This document shows positions 8,476 to 14,866 of a stretch of 22,719 bases of DNA, in pieces. The stretch covers positions 1 to 22,719 of the forward strand of contig DASUMP010000005.1 of the NCBI GenBank assembly GCA_036277635.1, in the 5' to 3' direction. The notes below the pieces were generated by a model. That model had not been told where the DNA came from, searched no databases, and saw nothing but the letters and a program-made list of their open reading frames with translations. The number at the start of each line of letters is the position of its first letter. Position 1 is the first letter of the stretch. Source of the stretch: DASUMP01 sp036277635. GTDB taxonomy: Bacteria > Actinomycetota > Acidimicrobiia > IMCC26256 > PALSA-610. Both the position numbers and the translations under genes were made by a program.

Positions 8476-8925
8476 TCAGTCGGCGTCGGGGCGGACGTGC
8501 CACTCCGGGTCGAGCTGGCGGAGGAACTCTGCGCAGCGGGCCGCTTCCGCGTCTTCGCCGATCGCGGCCGCGCTGCGGCGGAGGCCGTCGAGCGCGCGCA
8601 GGAACCCCCGGTTGGTCGGTTCGCGCCACCGCACGTAGCCGGAGCCCCGCCATCCGGACTGGCGCAGTCGGTCGAGTCCGCGGTGGTACCCGACCCGGAA
8701 GCATGCGTAGGCCTCCACGTCGTCGCGAGCGTGCTCGCCGAGGCGTGCCCAGCCGTCGAGGAATTCGGGCCAGTGCGCGACGACGCCCGAGATCGCGTCG
8801 CGTCGCCGGTCTGATGGCGCGGCGAGTGCAGCGGCGAGGGCAGCGCGAGCGTCGTCGGGCTCGGGAGCGAGGATCGTCTCGGGGACGCCGCCGGGAGACA
8901 GGGAGATGTCGGTCACGCGCGGCAT
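8476..8925 (-). CDS. DUF3151 family protein
   Basis: Actinobacterial protein of unknown function, about 149 residues. It matches the family as I know it: a variable N-terminus, a helical core containing YACFRVGYHRGLDRLR and SGWRGSGYVRW, then TNRGFLRALDGLRRSAAAIG (given as TNRGFLRALDG plus RRSAAAIG) and a short tail with AARCAEFLRQLDP. There is no signal peptide, membrane segment or catalytic motif that I can see. I give ATG 8925 as start, but GTG 8916 is an equal candidate: TACGAT, a -10-like hexamer, overlaps the ATG and ends seven bases before that GTG, which would make a leaderless message. The gene diverges from the histidine phosphatase gene with only about 23-32 bases between starts. 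Confidence 0.85.
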   Translation of the reverse strand: MPRVTDISLSPGGVPETILAPEPDDARAALAAALAAPSDRRRDAISGVVAHWPEFLDGWARLGEHARDDVEAYACFRVGYHRGLDRLRQSGWRGSGYVRWREPTNRGFLRALDGLRRSAAAIGEDAEAARCAEFLRQLDPEWHVRPDAD

Positions 8926-8929
8926 CGTA
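8924..8929 (-). promoter_or_regulatory. Candidate -10 element overlapping the DUF3151 start
   Basis: TACGAT on the minus strand fits TAnnnT and sits seven bases before GTG 8916. If real, the DUF3151 message starts at that GTG and ATG 8925 is not transcribed. Confidence 0.3.
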
Positions 8930-8948
8930 CGGGAGGGGTGTCGGTACC

Positions 8949-9683
8949 ATGCCCTCCATGTCGCAGCCCGCCACGAGTGAGGCGCCGGCTCCGACAGACG
9001 GTGCGCCGCCCGCGACGCCACCGGCGACCCAGCTGCTGCTGGTCAGGCACGCAGTGACCGAGCACACCGGTCCGCTGCTGTCGGGACGTCTGCCGGGCAT
9101 CGATCTGTCCGAGCGTGGTGTGGAGCAGGCGGAGGCCGTCGCGACGCGCCTCGCGCCGCTCCCGATCCGCGCGGTCTACGCGAGCCCGATCGAGCGGACC
9201 ACTCAGACCGCGCAGCACATCGCGAGTCACCACGACCTCCGGGTGACGTCGCTCGACGGCGTGATCGAGGCCGACTACGGCGAGTGGACCGGCGGCAAGA
9301 TCGCCGACCTCGCCACCACCGACGTGTGGAAGGTCGTGCAGCGCGCTCCGTCGCGAGCACGGTTCCCCGGTGGGGAGTCGATCCGCGAGATGCAGGCGCG
9401 CACCGTCGAAGCGCTCGAACGTGTCATCGCGGCACACCCGCACGAGATGGTCGTCGTCGTCAGCCACGCGGATCCGATCAAGTCGGCGATCGCGCACTTC
9501 ACGGGGTTGCACCTCGACCTCTTCCAGCGTGTGCACGTGGCGCCGGCGTCGGTGACCGCGTTGGAGTTCCACGCCCACGGATGCCTGCTGCTCAAGTGCA
9601 ACGACACCGGCAGCCTCGCCGACCTCGTACCGCCGCCCCCTGCGCCCGACGTCGACACCGCCCCGGGAGGTGACGATGGCTGA
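8949..9683 (+). CDS. Histidine phosphatase family protein (MSMEG_4193 type)
   Basis: Phosphoglycerate-mutase-like histidine phosphatase, 244 residues. LLLVRHAVT (29-37) supplies the phospho-accepting His34 beside Arg33; Arg83 in SPIERTTQTA, Glu107 in the EADYGEW segment and His173 in VVVVSHAD complete the pocket. The first 27 residues are a Pro/Ala/Thr-rich, probably disordered, extension and the last 20 are Pro/Asp-rich. ATG 8949 follows GGGAGGGG at 8931-8938 with a long spacer; ATG 8958 is the alternative. It is followed by DUF3090 and SCO1664-type genes, an order I recognise from actinobacterial clusters (SCO1664-1666, Rv2133c-Rv2135c), which places it in the TIGR03848-like group rather than among glycolytic mutases. 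The substrate is unknown. Its stop overlaps the next gene by eight bases. Confidence 0.9.
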   Translation: MPSMSQPATSEAPAPTDGAPPATPPATQLLLVRHAVTEHTGPLLSGRLPGIDLSERGVEQAEAVATRLAPLPIRAVYASPIERTTQTAQHIASHHDLRVTSLDGVIEADYGEWTGGKIADLATTDVWKVVQRAPSRARFPGGESIREMQARTVEALERVIAAHPHEMVVVVSHADPIKSAIAHFTGLHLDLFQRVHVAPASVTALEFHAHGCLLLKCNDTGSLADLVPPPPAPDVDTAPGGDDG

Positions 9684-10209
9684 CGTGATCGAGTTCGATC
9701 CGGTCGACTCCATCGGCGCGGGCGCCTTCGGCGCGCCGGGGCAGCGCACGTTCCTCATCCAGGCGACGAAGGGTTCGGCGACGCTGTCGGTGCTCGTGGA
9801 GAAGGAACAGGTGGCGCTCCTGGCGACCGAGGCCGCGCAGTTCCTCGACCGCATCGCCGACGAGTACCCCGACCCCGCGGCCGAGCTCGTCGGCGACCCC
9901 GGCGACGCGCCGGTCGCCGAGGCCGTGCCGCTGTTCCGGGCCCAGATGATCGGGCTCGGCTACGACGTCGAGCGCGGGCTGGTGCTCGTGGAGCTGCGCG
10001 AGACCGCGAGCGACGACGACGACGGCGAGCAGGACGACCCGTTCGACGACGAGGTCGAAGGCCACGTCGTTCGCCTCTACGCGAGCCGCGCCCAGGTGCG
10101 CGCGATGGTGGCGAGCGGCGCGGCCGCGGTCGCGTCGGGGCGCCCTCCGTGTCCGTTGTGCGAGTTCCCGATGGACCCCGACGGCCACCGGTGCCCGCGA
10201 TGGAACTGA
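9676..10209 (+). CDS. DUF3090 family protein
   Basis: Conserved actinobacterial protein of unknown function, 177 residues. The N-terminal part (IEFDPVDSIGAGAFGAPGQR, then TFLIQA and VLVEKEQVALL) is typical of the family, as is the C-terminal CPLCEFPMDPDGHRCPRWN, where CxxC plus a later His and Cys look like a small zinc-binding knuckle. A run of acidic residues (DDDDGEQDD) lies mid-protein. ATG 9676 is preferred over GTG 9670 because GGGAGG ends five bases before the ATG and overlaps the GTG. The eight-base overlap with the phosphatase gene indicates translational coupling. Within the trio it could be an adaptor between the phosphatase and the kinase-like protein, but that is only inference from gene order. 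Confidence 0.87.
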   Translation: MADVIEFDPVDSIGAGAFGAPGQRTFLIQATKGSATLSVLVEKEQVALLATEAAQFLDRIADEYPDPAAELVGDPGDAPVAEAVPLFRAQMIGLGYDVERGLVLVELRETASDDDDGEQDDPFDDEVEGHVVRLYASRAQVRAMVASGAAAVASGRPPCPLCEFPMDPDGHRCPRWN

Positions 10210-10228
10210 CGCGCGCCGCACGGGCCTG

Positions 10229-10981
10229 ATGGCCGCGCCGGGCTGGCCGCAGCGTCCCGCCGTCGCCGACGACGTCGCGCGCGACCTGTTGCGCACCGGC
10301 GACATCGACGTGCTCGGGCGCATGCCGTGGTCGTCGAACGCCACGTTCCTCGTGAACCTGGCCGGTCCGGGAGGCGAGCTGCTCGCGATCTACAAGCCCG
10401 AGCGTGGCGAGCGCCCGTTGTGGGACTTCCCGACCGGCACGCTCGGACGCCGCGAGGTCGCGGCGCGCGTCGTGTCGGACGCGCTGGGGTGGGAGCTCGT
10501 GCCCGACACGATCTTGCGCGACGGGCCGGCGGGCTTCGGGATGATGCAACGCTTCGTCGAGCACGATCCCGAAGAGCACTACTTCACGTTGCTCGAGACC
10601 CACGCGCCGACGCTGGCGCGGATCGCGGCGTTCGACGCGGTCATCAACAACGCCGATCGCAAGGGCGGCCATGTGTTGCGCGCGCCCGACGGGCACGTGT
10701 GGGGGATCGACCACGGCGTCTCGTTCCACGTGCAGTGGAAGCTGCGCACGGTGATCTGGGAGTTCGCGAGCGAACCGATCCCGCCCGGAACCTGTGACGA
10801 CCTCCACCGGCTGCGTGCGCAGCTCGACGCTGCGGGATCAGCCGTGCGTGCTGGTCTCGACGAGTTGCTCGCCGCCGACGAGGTCGCCGCCGTCGCGTCG
10901 CGACTCGACGCGTTGCTCGACGCGGGCACGCTTCCCGCCGCCGACCCGGGGTGGCACGCCTACCCGTGGCCGCTCGTCTGA
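10229..10981 (+). CDS. SCO1664 family protein, PI3/4-kinase/HipA-like fold
   Basis: A 250-residue protein that resembles the catalytic core of phosphatidylinositol 3/4-kinase-like and HipA-like kinases. Visible elements are Lys56 in AIYKPERGE (nucleotide-binding lysine), Glu76 in GRREVAARV, a catalytic-loop pattern FDAVINNADRKGGH (135-148, with Asp136, Asn141, Asp143 and Arg144) and the metal-binding GIDHG (159-163), the counterpart of DFG. These residues are intact, so phosphotransfer, AMPylation or another ATP-dependent modification is plausible; the target is unknown. ATG 10229 lies 19 bases after DUF3090 on the same strand. In many actinobacteria the neighbour is the mycothiol ligase gene mshC. 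Here it is an unrelated convergent acyl-AMP ligase gene only four bases away. Confidence 0.87.
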   Translation: MAAPGWPQRPAVADDVARDLLRTGDIDVLGRMPWSSNATFLVNLAGPGGELLAIYKPERGERPLWDFPTGTLGRREVAARVVSDALGWELVPDTILRDGPAGFGMMQRFVEHDPEEHYFTLLETHAPTLARIAAFDAVINNADRKGGHVLRAPDGHVWGIDHGVSFHVQWKLRTVIWEFASEPIPPGTCDDLHRLRAQLDAAGSAVRAGLDELLAADEVAAVASRLDALLDAGTLPAADPGWHAYPWPLV

Positions 10982-10985
10982 CGGG

Positions 10986-12659
10986 TCAGAGCAGCTCGAG
11001 CTCGGCGTCGAGGTAGCGGGTCCGACACAGCGAGCGCTGGAGCTTGCCCGACGACGTCTTCGGGAGCGTCCCCGGGCGCACGAGCACGATCTCCTCGGGC
11101 GGGACGCCGACGCTGTCACGCACCCGCGTCGCGACGGCGTGACGAATCGCGCCGAGCTCCTCGGCCTTCGCCTCCGCGACGACGACCAGTGCCTCGCGGC
11201 CGCGTCGCCCCTCGGTCCCGAACGCGATGACGTTGCCGGCGCGCACGCCGTCGATGTCGGCGACGGCGCGCTCGACGTCTTGAGGGTGCACGTTGCGACC
11301 ACCGAGGATGATGACGTCCTTCATGCGTCCGCACACGACGAGCTCGCCGTCGACGAGGTACGCGAGGTCGCCGGTGCGCAGCCACCCGTCGCGGAACGCG
11401 GCGGCAGTCGCGCGGGGATCGCGGTAGTAACCCGGCGTCACCGACGCGCCGCGGATCTCGAGCTCGCCGACGGCGCGGTCGGAGAGCACGGCCCCGGTGT
11501 CGGGATCGCATACGCGGATCGCGAGGCCCGGTACCGGGCGACCGAGGCGCGCCAGGCGCCGCGCGTCAGGCGCATCGCCGGCCAGCGGTGCCGCGTAGCG
11601 GTCGGTCTCGAGGACACGACCGTCGACGGCATCGACCGTCATCCCCGCACCCGGAGCGGGGAACGTCACCGCGAGCGTCGCTTCCGCCATCCCGAACGCG
11701 GGGAACACCGCGCCGCGATCGAGGCCGTGGCGCGCGCCGGCGGCCGTGAAAGCGTCGGTCGCGGCGGGGTCGACGGGCTCGGCGCCGTTCAGTGCGATCC
11801 GCCAACGGCTCAGGTCGAGCCCGTCGAGGCGGCGGAGCGCTCGCGCCGCCAGCGCGTACGAGAAGTTCGGGCCCGCGCTCGCGGTGCCGCCGAAGTGCGA
11901 CATCCATTCCATCCAGCGGGCGGGCGCGGCGAGGAAGTCCTGGGGCGCGGCGAGCACGAGGTCCATGCCGGTGGTCATCGGCGCGGTGAGGAGCCCGATC
12001 AGCCCCATGTCGTGGTACAGCGGCAGCCACGACACGCCGACGTCGGTTGTCGGGTCGAGGTGGGCGGCCTGGACGATCGCGTCGAGGTTCGCGCTGACGC
12101 AGCGGTGCGGGAGCACGACACCCTTCGGATCCGACGTCGAACCGCTCGTGTACTGGAGGATCGCCGACGCGTCGGGATCGTCGGCCGGACGCTCGTACGC
12201 GGGAACGCCCATCTGGGACGTGGTGAGCTCGGAGAGCAGTACGACCGGCGGGTCACCGGGTGCGGGATCGAGGAACTCGGCGAGGGCGGGGTCGGCGATC
12301 ACGACCACCGCGTCAGACGCGCGGATCCGGGTGCGGGTCTGACGCACGAACTCGTCGATGGATCCCAGTCGCATCGGCAGCGGGAGCATCACGGTCGCCG
12401 CTCCGCACAGCCACGTCGCCTGCACCGCGGTGACGAGGGCTCGCGTCGTGGGGCCGAGGATCGCGACGTGGGCGGCGGGCGCCACGCCGCGCACCTGGAG
12501 GCGAGCGGCGACCACGCGGGCGTCGTCGTGGAGCTGCGCCCACGGCACGCGTTCGCCGTCGGGGTCGGAACCGGTCGATCCGACGAAGGTGATCGCGCCG
12601 TCGCTCGCGGCGGCGGTCTCGAGGCGCGTGAGGAGACTGGACGGCGGGCTGGTCGTCAT
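10986..12659 (-). CDS. Fatty-acyl-AMP ligase (FadD32-like adenylating enzyme)
   Basis: ANL-superfamily enzyme that activates a carboxylic acid, probably a long-chain fatty acid, as acyl-AMP. The 557-residue protein has the P-loop YTSGSTSDPKGV, the FAAL-style SWLPLYHDMGLIG, an AFGMAEATLAVTFP segment (the usual A5 position), GWLRTGDLAYL (A7), GRMKDVIILGGRN (A8) and PKTSSGKLQRS with the catalytic lysine at about 539. The LYHDMGLIG and GMAEATL variants are those of FAALs (FadD28, FadD32) rather than acyl-CoA synthetases. FAALs normally hand the acyl group to an acyl carrier protein or polyketide/peptide synthase, but none is nearby. ATG 12659 has only a weak GGGTCGGACGG upstream. Residue 1 to the first domain element is short, so no leader peptide is present. 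Confidence 0.9.
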   Translation of the reverse strand: MTTSPPSSLLTRLETAAASDGAITFVGSTGSDPDGERVPWAQLHDDARVVAARLQVRGVAPAAHVAILGPTTRALVTAVQATWLCGAATVMLPLPMRLGSIDEFVRQTRTRIRASDAVVVIADPALAEFLDPAPGDPPVVLLSELTTSQMGVPAYERPADDPDASAILQYTSGSTSDPKGVVLPHRCVSANLDAIVQAAHLDPTTDVGVSWLPLYHDMGLIGLLTAPMTTGMDLVLAAPQDFLAAPARWMEWMSHFGGTASAGPNFSYALAARALRRLDGLDLSRWRIALNGAEPVDPAATDAFTAAGARHGLDRGAVFPAFGMAEATLAVTFPAPGAGMTVDAVDGRVLETDRYAAPLAGDAPDARRLARLGRPVPGLAIRVCDPDTGAVLSDRAVGELEIRGASVTPGYYRDPRATAAAFRDGWLRTGDLAYLVDGELVVCGRMKDVIILGGRNVHPQDVERAVADIDGVRAGNVIAFGTEGRRGREALVVVAEAKAEELGAIRHAVATRVRDSVGVPPEEIVLVRPGTLPKTSSGKLQRSLCRTRYLDAELELL

Positions 12660-12845
12660 GGCCGTCCGACCCGGCCCGCGGCCGTGGGGTTACGCGCGGT
12701 CCGGATCGATCGCGGCACGAGCGCGACGACGTGAGGCACCGTCGCGATCGTAGGGAGGATGACGCGGCCCGCCCGGCACCTTCGGCGCGAACCGCGCCGC
12801 GGGCGACGGGGATGAACCCCATCGCAGCCACGCGCGCCGCGCCGG
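12660..12845 (-). other. Intergenic region upstream of the acyl-AMP ligase
   Basis: No credible gene is seen in these 186 bases. A small perfect inverted repeat, GGCGCG and CGCGCC around AAC, lies at 12784-12798. The ligase promoter presumably lies here, but I could not pick out a convincing -10. Confidence 0.4.
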
Positions 12846-12977
12846 TCAGATGGGGCGGGCCGCGAACGCCTCGATCAGCTCGGGCGTCGTCGGTGCACCC
12901 CAAAGGTAGTCCTGTCCGCGGTGGGCGCCGAGCGCGTGCAACCGATCGTGCTGGTCGTGGGTCTCGATCCGAGCGGA
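12846..12977 (-). pseudogene. Remnant of an EAL domain C-terminus
   Basis: Directly after the TGA of the HTH-GAF-PAS gene, the same frame stays open for 43 codons to a second TGA. The peptide reads like the last part of a c-di-GMP phosphodiesterase EAL domain: ARIETHDQ, then RLHALGAHRGQDYLWGAP and PELIEAF. The family pattern here is roughly EGIETxxQ...LxALGxxxGQxYLxGxP. Third codon positions are mostly G/C, as in real genes nearby. The catalytic EAL, metal-binding and lysine motifs are absent, and the matching part stops at about the IET triplet. I infer a deletion that removed most of an EAL domain, leaving the tail. No start codon or ribosome site of its own is seen, so it is unlikely to be translated unless TGA 12978-12980 is read through. 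Confidence 0.65.
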
Positions 12978-14213
12978 TCACGCAGTGCGCACCATGCCGC
13001 GGCGAGAGCCGTGCGGAACGATCGACGGCGGCAGCGGATCGAGGTGGTGGCGGCGGTCACGCTCGACGGGGACGGGCCACGGCGTGCACACTTCGGCGAC
13101 CGGGCTGGCCACGATCACGACGCCGATCGCCTCGGACCCCGGCGTGCGGGCCACCCCGCGCTGCACGAGCAGGTGGTCGCGTTCGCCGCTCGTGCGTTCG
13201 ATGACGAGCTCGTCGTCGTGGAAGTCGAGCTCACCGCGCAGCATCCGATCCGCGAGCGGGAGCGCGTCGGACGAGGAGCCGGTTGTCAGTAGTTGCTGCA
13301 CGACCGTCGTCGGATGTTCCCCGAGCAGCTCGAATGCCGCGTCGTTCGCGGCGACGACGCGGAGGTGCGGGTCGAGCACCATCTCGAGCACCGTCGAGCG
13401 CGGACGGACCGCGTCGTCGGGGTCGAGGTCGAGGCGGAGCGATTCGAGGAGGTCGTCGCGCCGCCGCCACCCCTGGCGCACCAGCGCGGCGCGCTCGACG
13501 GCGAGGCCCACCAGGCGGGCGGCCTCCTGGACGGCGGCGAGGTCTTCGATCGCGAACGGCGTGCTCGTGTAATCGCGCACCACGCTGACGACACCGGCCA
13601 CGGCGCCCGCCACGACGACCGGCACGGCGATCAGCGAGTGGATCGCGAGCTCGTCGAGGTACTGGACGAACTCGGGGCGGGTGCCCGCGCGCAACACGTT
13701 CTGCGGGACGTGCGGCGCGAAGATGCGCCGCCCCGTGGCGAACACGTGCCCGGTGTACCCCTCGCCTCGGGAGAGGGGGACGGCGCGCGTGTACGCGCTG
13801 ATGAGGCTGTGGCGTCGTGGCTCCCAGTGGTCGCACGCGACGACGTGGAGCTCCTCGTCGTCCTCGTCCGTCGCCATCCACACCGACGCGCAGTCGCGCA
13901 CAGTTCTTGCCAATCCGCGAGCCGTGGCGTCGAATGCAGCCTGCGCGCTCAGCGACGTGGCCCGGGTGGTCTCCGCGAGCCCAGCGAGCATCGCTTGCGG
14001 CGTCGTCTCGACCGCCCGCGCGGGCACCGCGGGCATCGCGCCGACATGGCCCCGACGCACGATCTCGCGCTCGACGAGGTAACGCTCGAGCGCGGCTTCG
14101 CTGATGTCGTACGTGCCGCCGATCCGCACCGACGGCAGTGCTCCCGACCGGATCAGCTTGTAGGCGGTCTGGTAGTGGATCCCCAGTCGGGCTGCTGCTT
14201 GCTTGAGGTTCAT
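12978..14213 (-). CDS. HTH (excisionase-like) regulator with GAF and PAS domains
   Basis: A 411-residue one-component regulator. Residues 1-50 are a MerR/excisionase-type helix-turn-helix (LKQAAARLGIHYQTAYKLIR, with the wing at VRIGGTYDIS). Residues 85-240 form a GAF domain (SRGEGYTGHVFATGRR, AVPVVVAGAVAGVVSVVRD). Residues 272-370 look like a PAS domain (LDPHLRVVAANDAAFELLG). The last 40 residues are Pro/Arg-rich and match nothing I know. ATG 14213 is chosen because the HTH begins there and GGGAG lies six bases upstream; the open frame runs back to 14309 without similarity. It diverges from a stand-alone receiver gene. The 22-bp inverted repeat 39 bases upstream is a likely operator. The ligand is unknown. 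The EAL remnant after the stop suggests the protein was once longer. Confidence 0.85.
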   Translation of the reverse strand: MNLKQAAARLGIHYQTAYKLIRSGALPSVRIGGTYDISEAALERYLVEREIVRRGHVGAMPAVPARAVETTPQAMLAGLAETTRATSLSAQAAFDATARGLARTVRDCASVWMATDEDDEELHVVACDHWEPRRHSLISAYTRAVPLSRGEGYTGHVFATGRRIFAPHVPQNVLRAGTRPEFVQYLDELAIHSLIAVPVVVAGAVAGVVSVVRDYTSTPFAIEDLAAVQEAARLVGLAVERAALVRQGWRRRDDLLESLRLDLDPDDAVRPRSTVLEMVLDPHLRVVAANDAAFELLGEHPTTVVQQLLTTGSSSDALPLADRMLRGELDFHDDELVIERTSGERDHLLVQRGVARTPGSEAIGVVIVASPVAEVCTPWPVPVERDRRHHLDPLPPSIVPHGSRRGMVRTA

Positions 14214-14251
14214 CGTGGTCTCCCGCCCGGCGTCTCTCGGAATCTCCGTCC

Positions 14252-14273
14252 GAGTGTCCGAAATTCGACACTC
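14252..14273. promoter_or_regulatory. Operator-like inverted repeat between the regulator and receiver genes
   Basis: Perfect 7-bp arms GAGTGTC and GACACTC flank an 8-base AT-richer centre (CGAAATTC). It lies 39 bases upstream of the HTH-GAF-PAS start, where an autoregulatory site would be expected. Confidence 0.5.
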
Positions 14274-14350
14274 CGATCGTCGACGACCAAGGATCGGCGG
14301 GACAGACACAGGAGCATGGAAACCGGGTGACCCGATCGGATCCGGCCTGG

Positions 14351-14395
14351 TGACGCGAACGCGTCATTCTCGGTGCGGCCGCTCGATGTGACGCG
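14351..14395. promoter_or_regulatory. TGACGCG inverted repeat plus a third half-site
   Basis: TGACGCG-AA-CGCGTCA (14351-14366) is a perfect 7-bp inverted repeat, and a further TGACGCG half-site occurs at 14389-14395. This cluster in the 265-base divergent intergenic region may bind a second regulator acting on the receiver gene. Confidence 0.35.
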
Positions 14396-14467
14396 ACGAG
14401 ACCTTGTGGCGCCCGGCACAGTGGACGATCCTCGGAGTCGTGCCCTCCCGTGTGGTCGTCCGAGCGG

Positions 14468-14473
14468 AGGAGG
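14468..14473 (+). promoter_or_regulatory. Ribosome binding site that selects a GTG start
   Basis: AGGAGG, within GGAGGAGG, ends five bases before GTG 14479 and seventeen bases before ATG 14491. The spacing favours the GTG for the receiver gene. Confidence 0.5.
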
Positions 14474-14478
14474 CGGTC

Positions 14479-14850
14479 GTGGTCGCGACGATGCGCGTGC
14501 TGATCGCCGACGACAACGACCTCGTTCGCAGCGCCCTGCGCGAGCTGATCGAGAGCGACGAGCGATTCCGCGTGGTCGCGCTCGCCGACAGCGCGGACAC
14601 GGCCGTCGTCGAAGCCCGCAAGACGCAGCCCGACCTCGCGGTCGTCGACGTCCGCATGCCGGGTGGCGGACCGAAGGCCGTGCGCGGGATCCTCGAGGTC
14701 TCCGCCGGCACCCGAGTCCTCGCCTGCTCCGCCTACGACGACGCCTTCTCTCGCGACGAGATGGCGGCGTCGGGTGTCGTGGCCTACTTGGTGAAGGGGC
14801 GCGACGACGTGATCGTCGCACTCCAGCGCGTGTGCGGTCTGATCGACTGA
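14479..14850 (+). CDS. Stand-alone response regulator receiver domain protein
   Basis: A 123-residue CheY-like receiver with no output domain. The acidic pair Asp11-Asp12 (LIADDND), phospho-acceptor Asp57 (AVVDVRMPG), Ser84 (ACSAYDD) and Lys106 (YLVKG) are all present, so it should be phosphorylatable. GTG 14479 is chosen from the strong AGGAGG five bases upstream; ATG 14491 would drop four residues and is the common-sense alternative. The frame is open further upstream but without similarity. No histidine kinase is in the window, so its phosphodonor is unknown. It diverges from the HTH-GAF-PAS gene and converges on the NarL-type gene with a 16-base gap, which suggests, but does not prove, a shared signalling role. 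Confidence 0.85.
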   Translation: MVATMRVLIADDNDLVRSALRELIESDERFRVVALADSADTAVVEARKTQPDLAVVDVRMPGGGPKAVRGILEVSAGTRVLACSAYDDAFSRDEMAASGVVAYLVKGRDDVIVALQRVCGLID

Positions 14851-14866
14851 CGCGAGGCGGCCGCGC

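Noticed and set aside
10794..12734. A 646-codon open frame on the plus strand opposite the acyl-AMP ligase
   Set aside because: The product is Arg/Gly/Val/Ala-rich without motifs, and it mirrors the ligase gene codon by codon. It is an antisense shadow.
12875..13060. A 61-codon minus-strand open frame bridging the regulator end and the EAL remnant
   Set aside because: It is in a different frame from both the regulator and the EAL-like tail, and its product (Arg/Thr/Ser-rich) matches nothing. It does not restore the reading frame.
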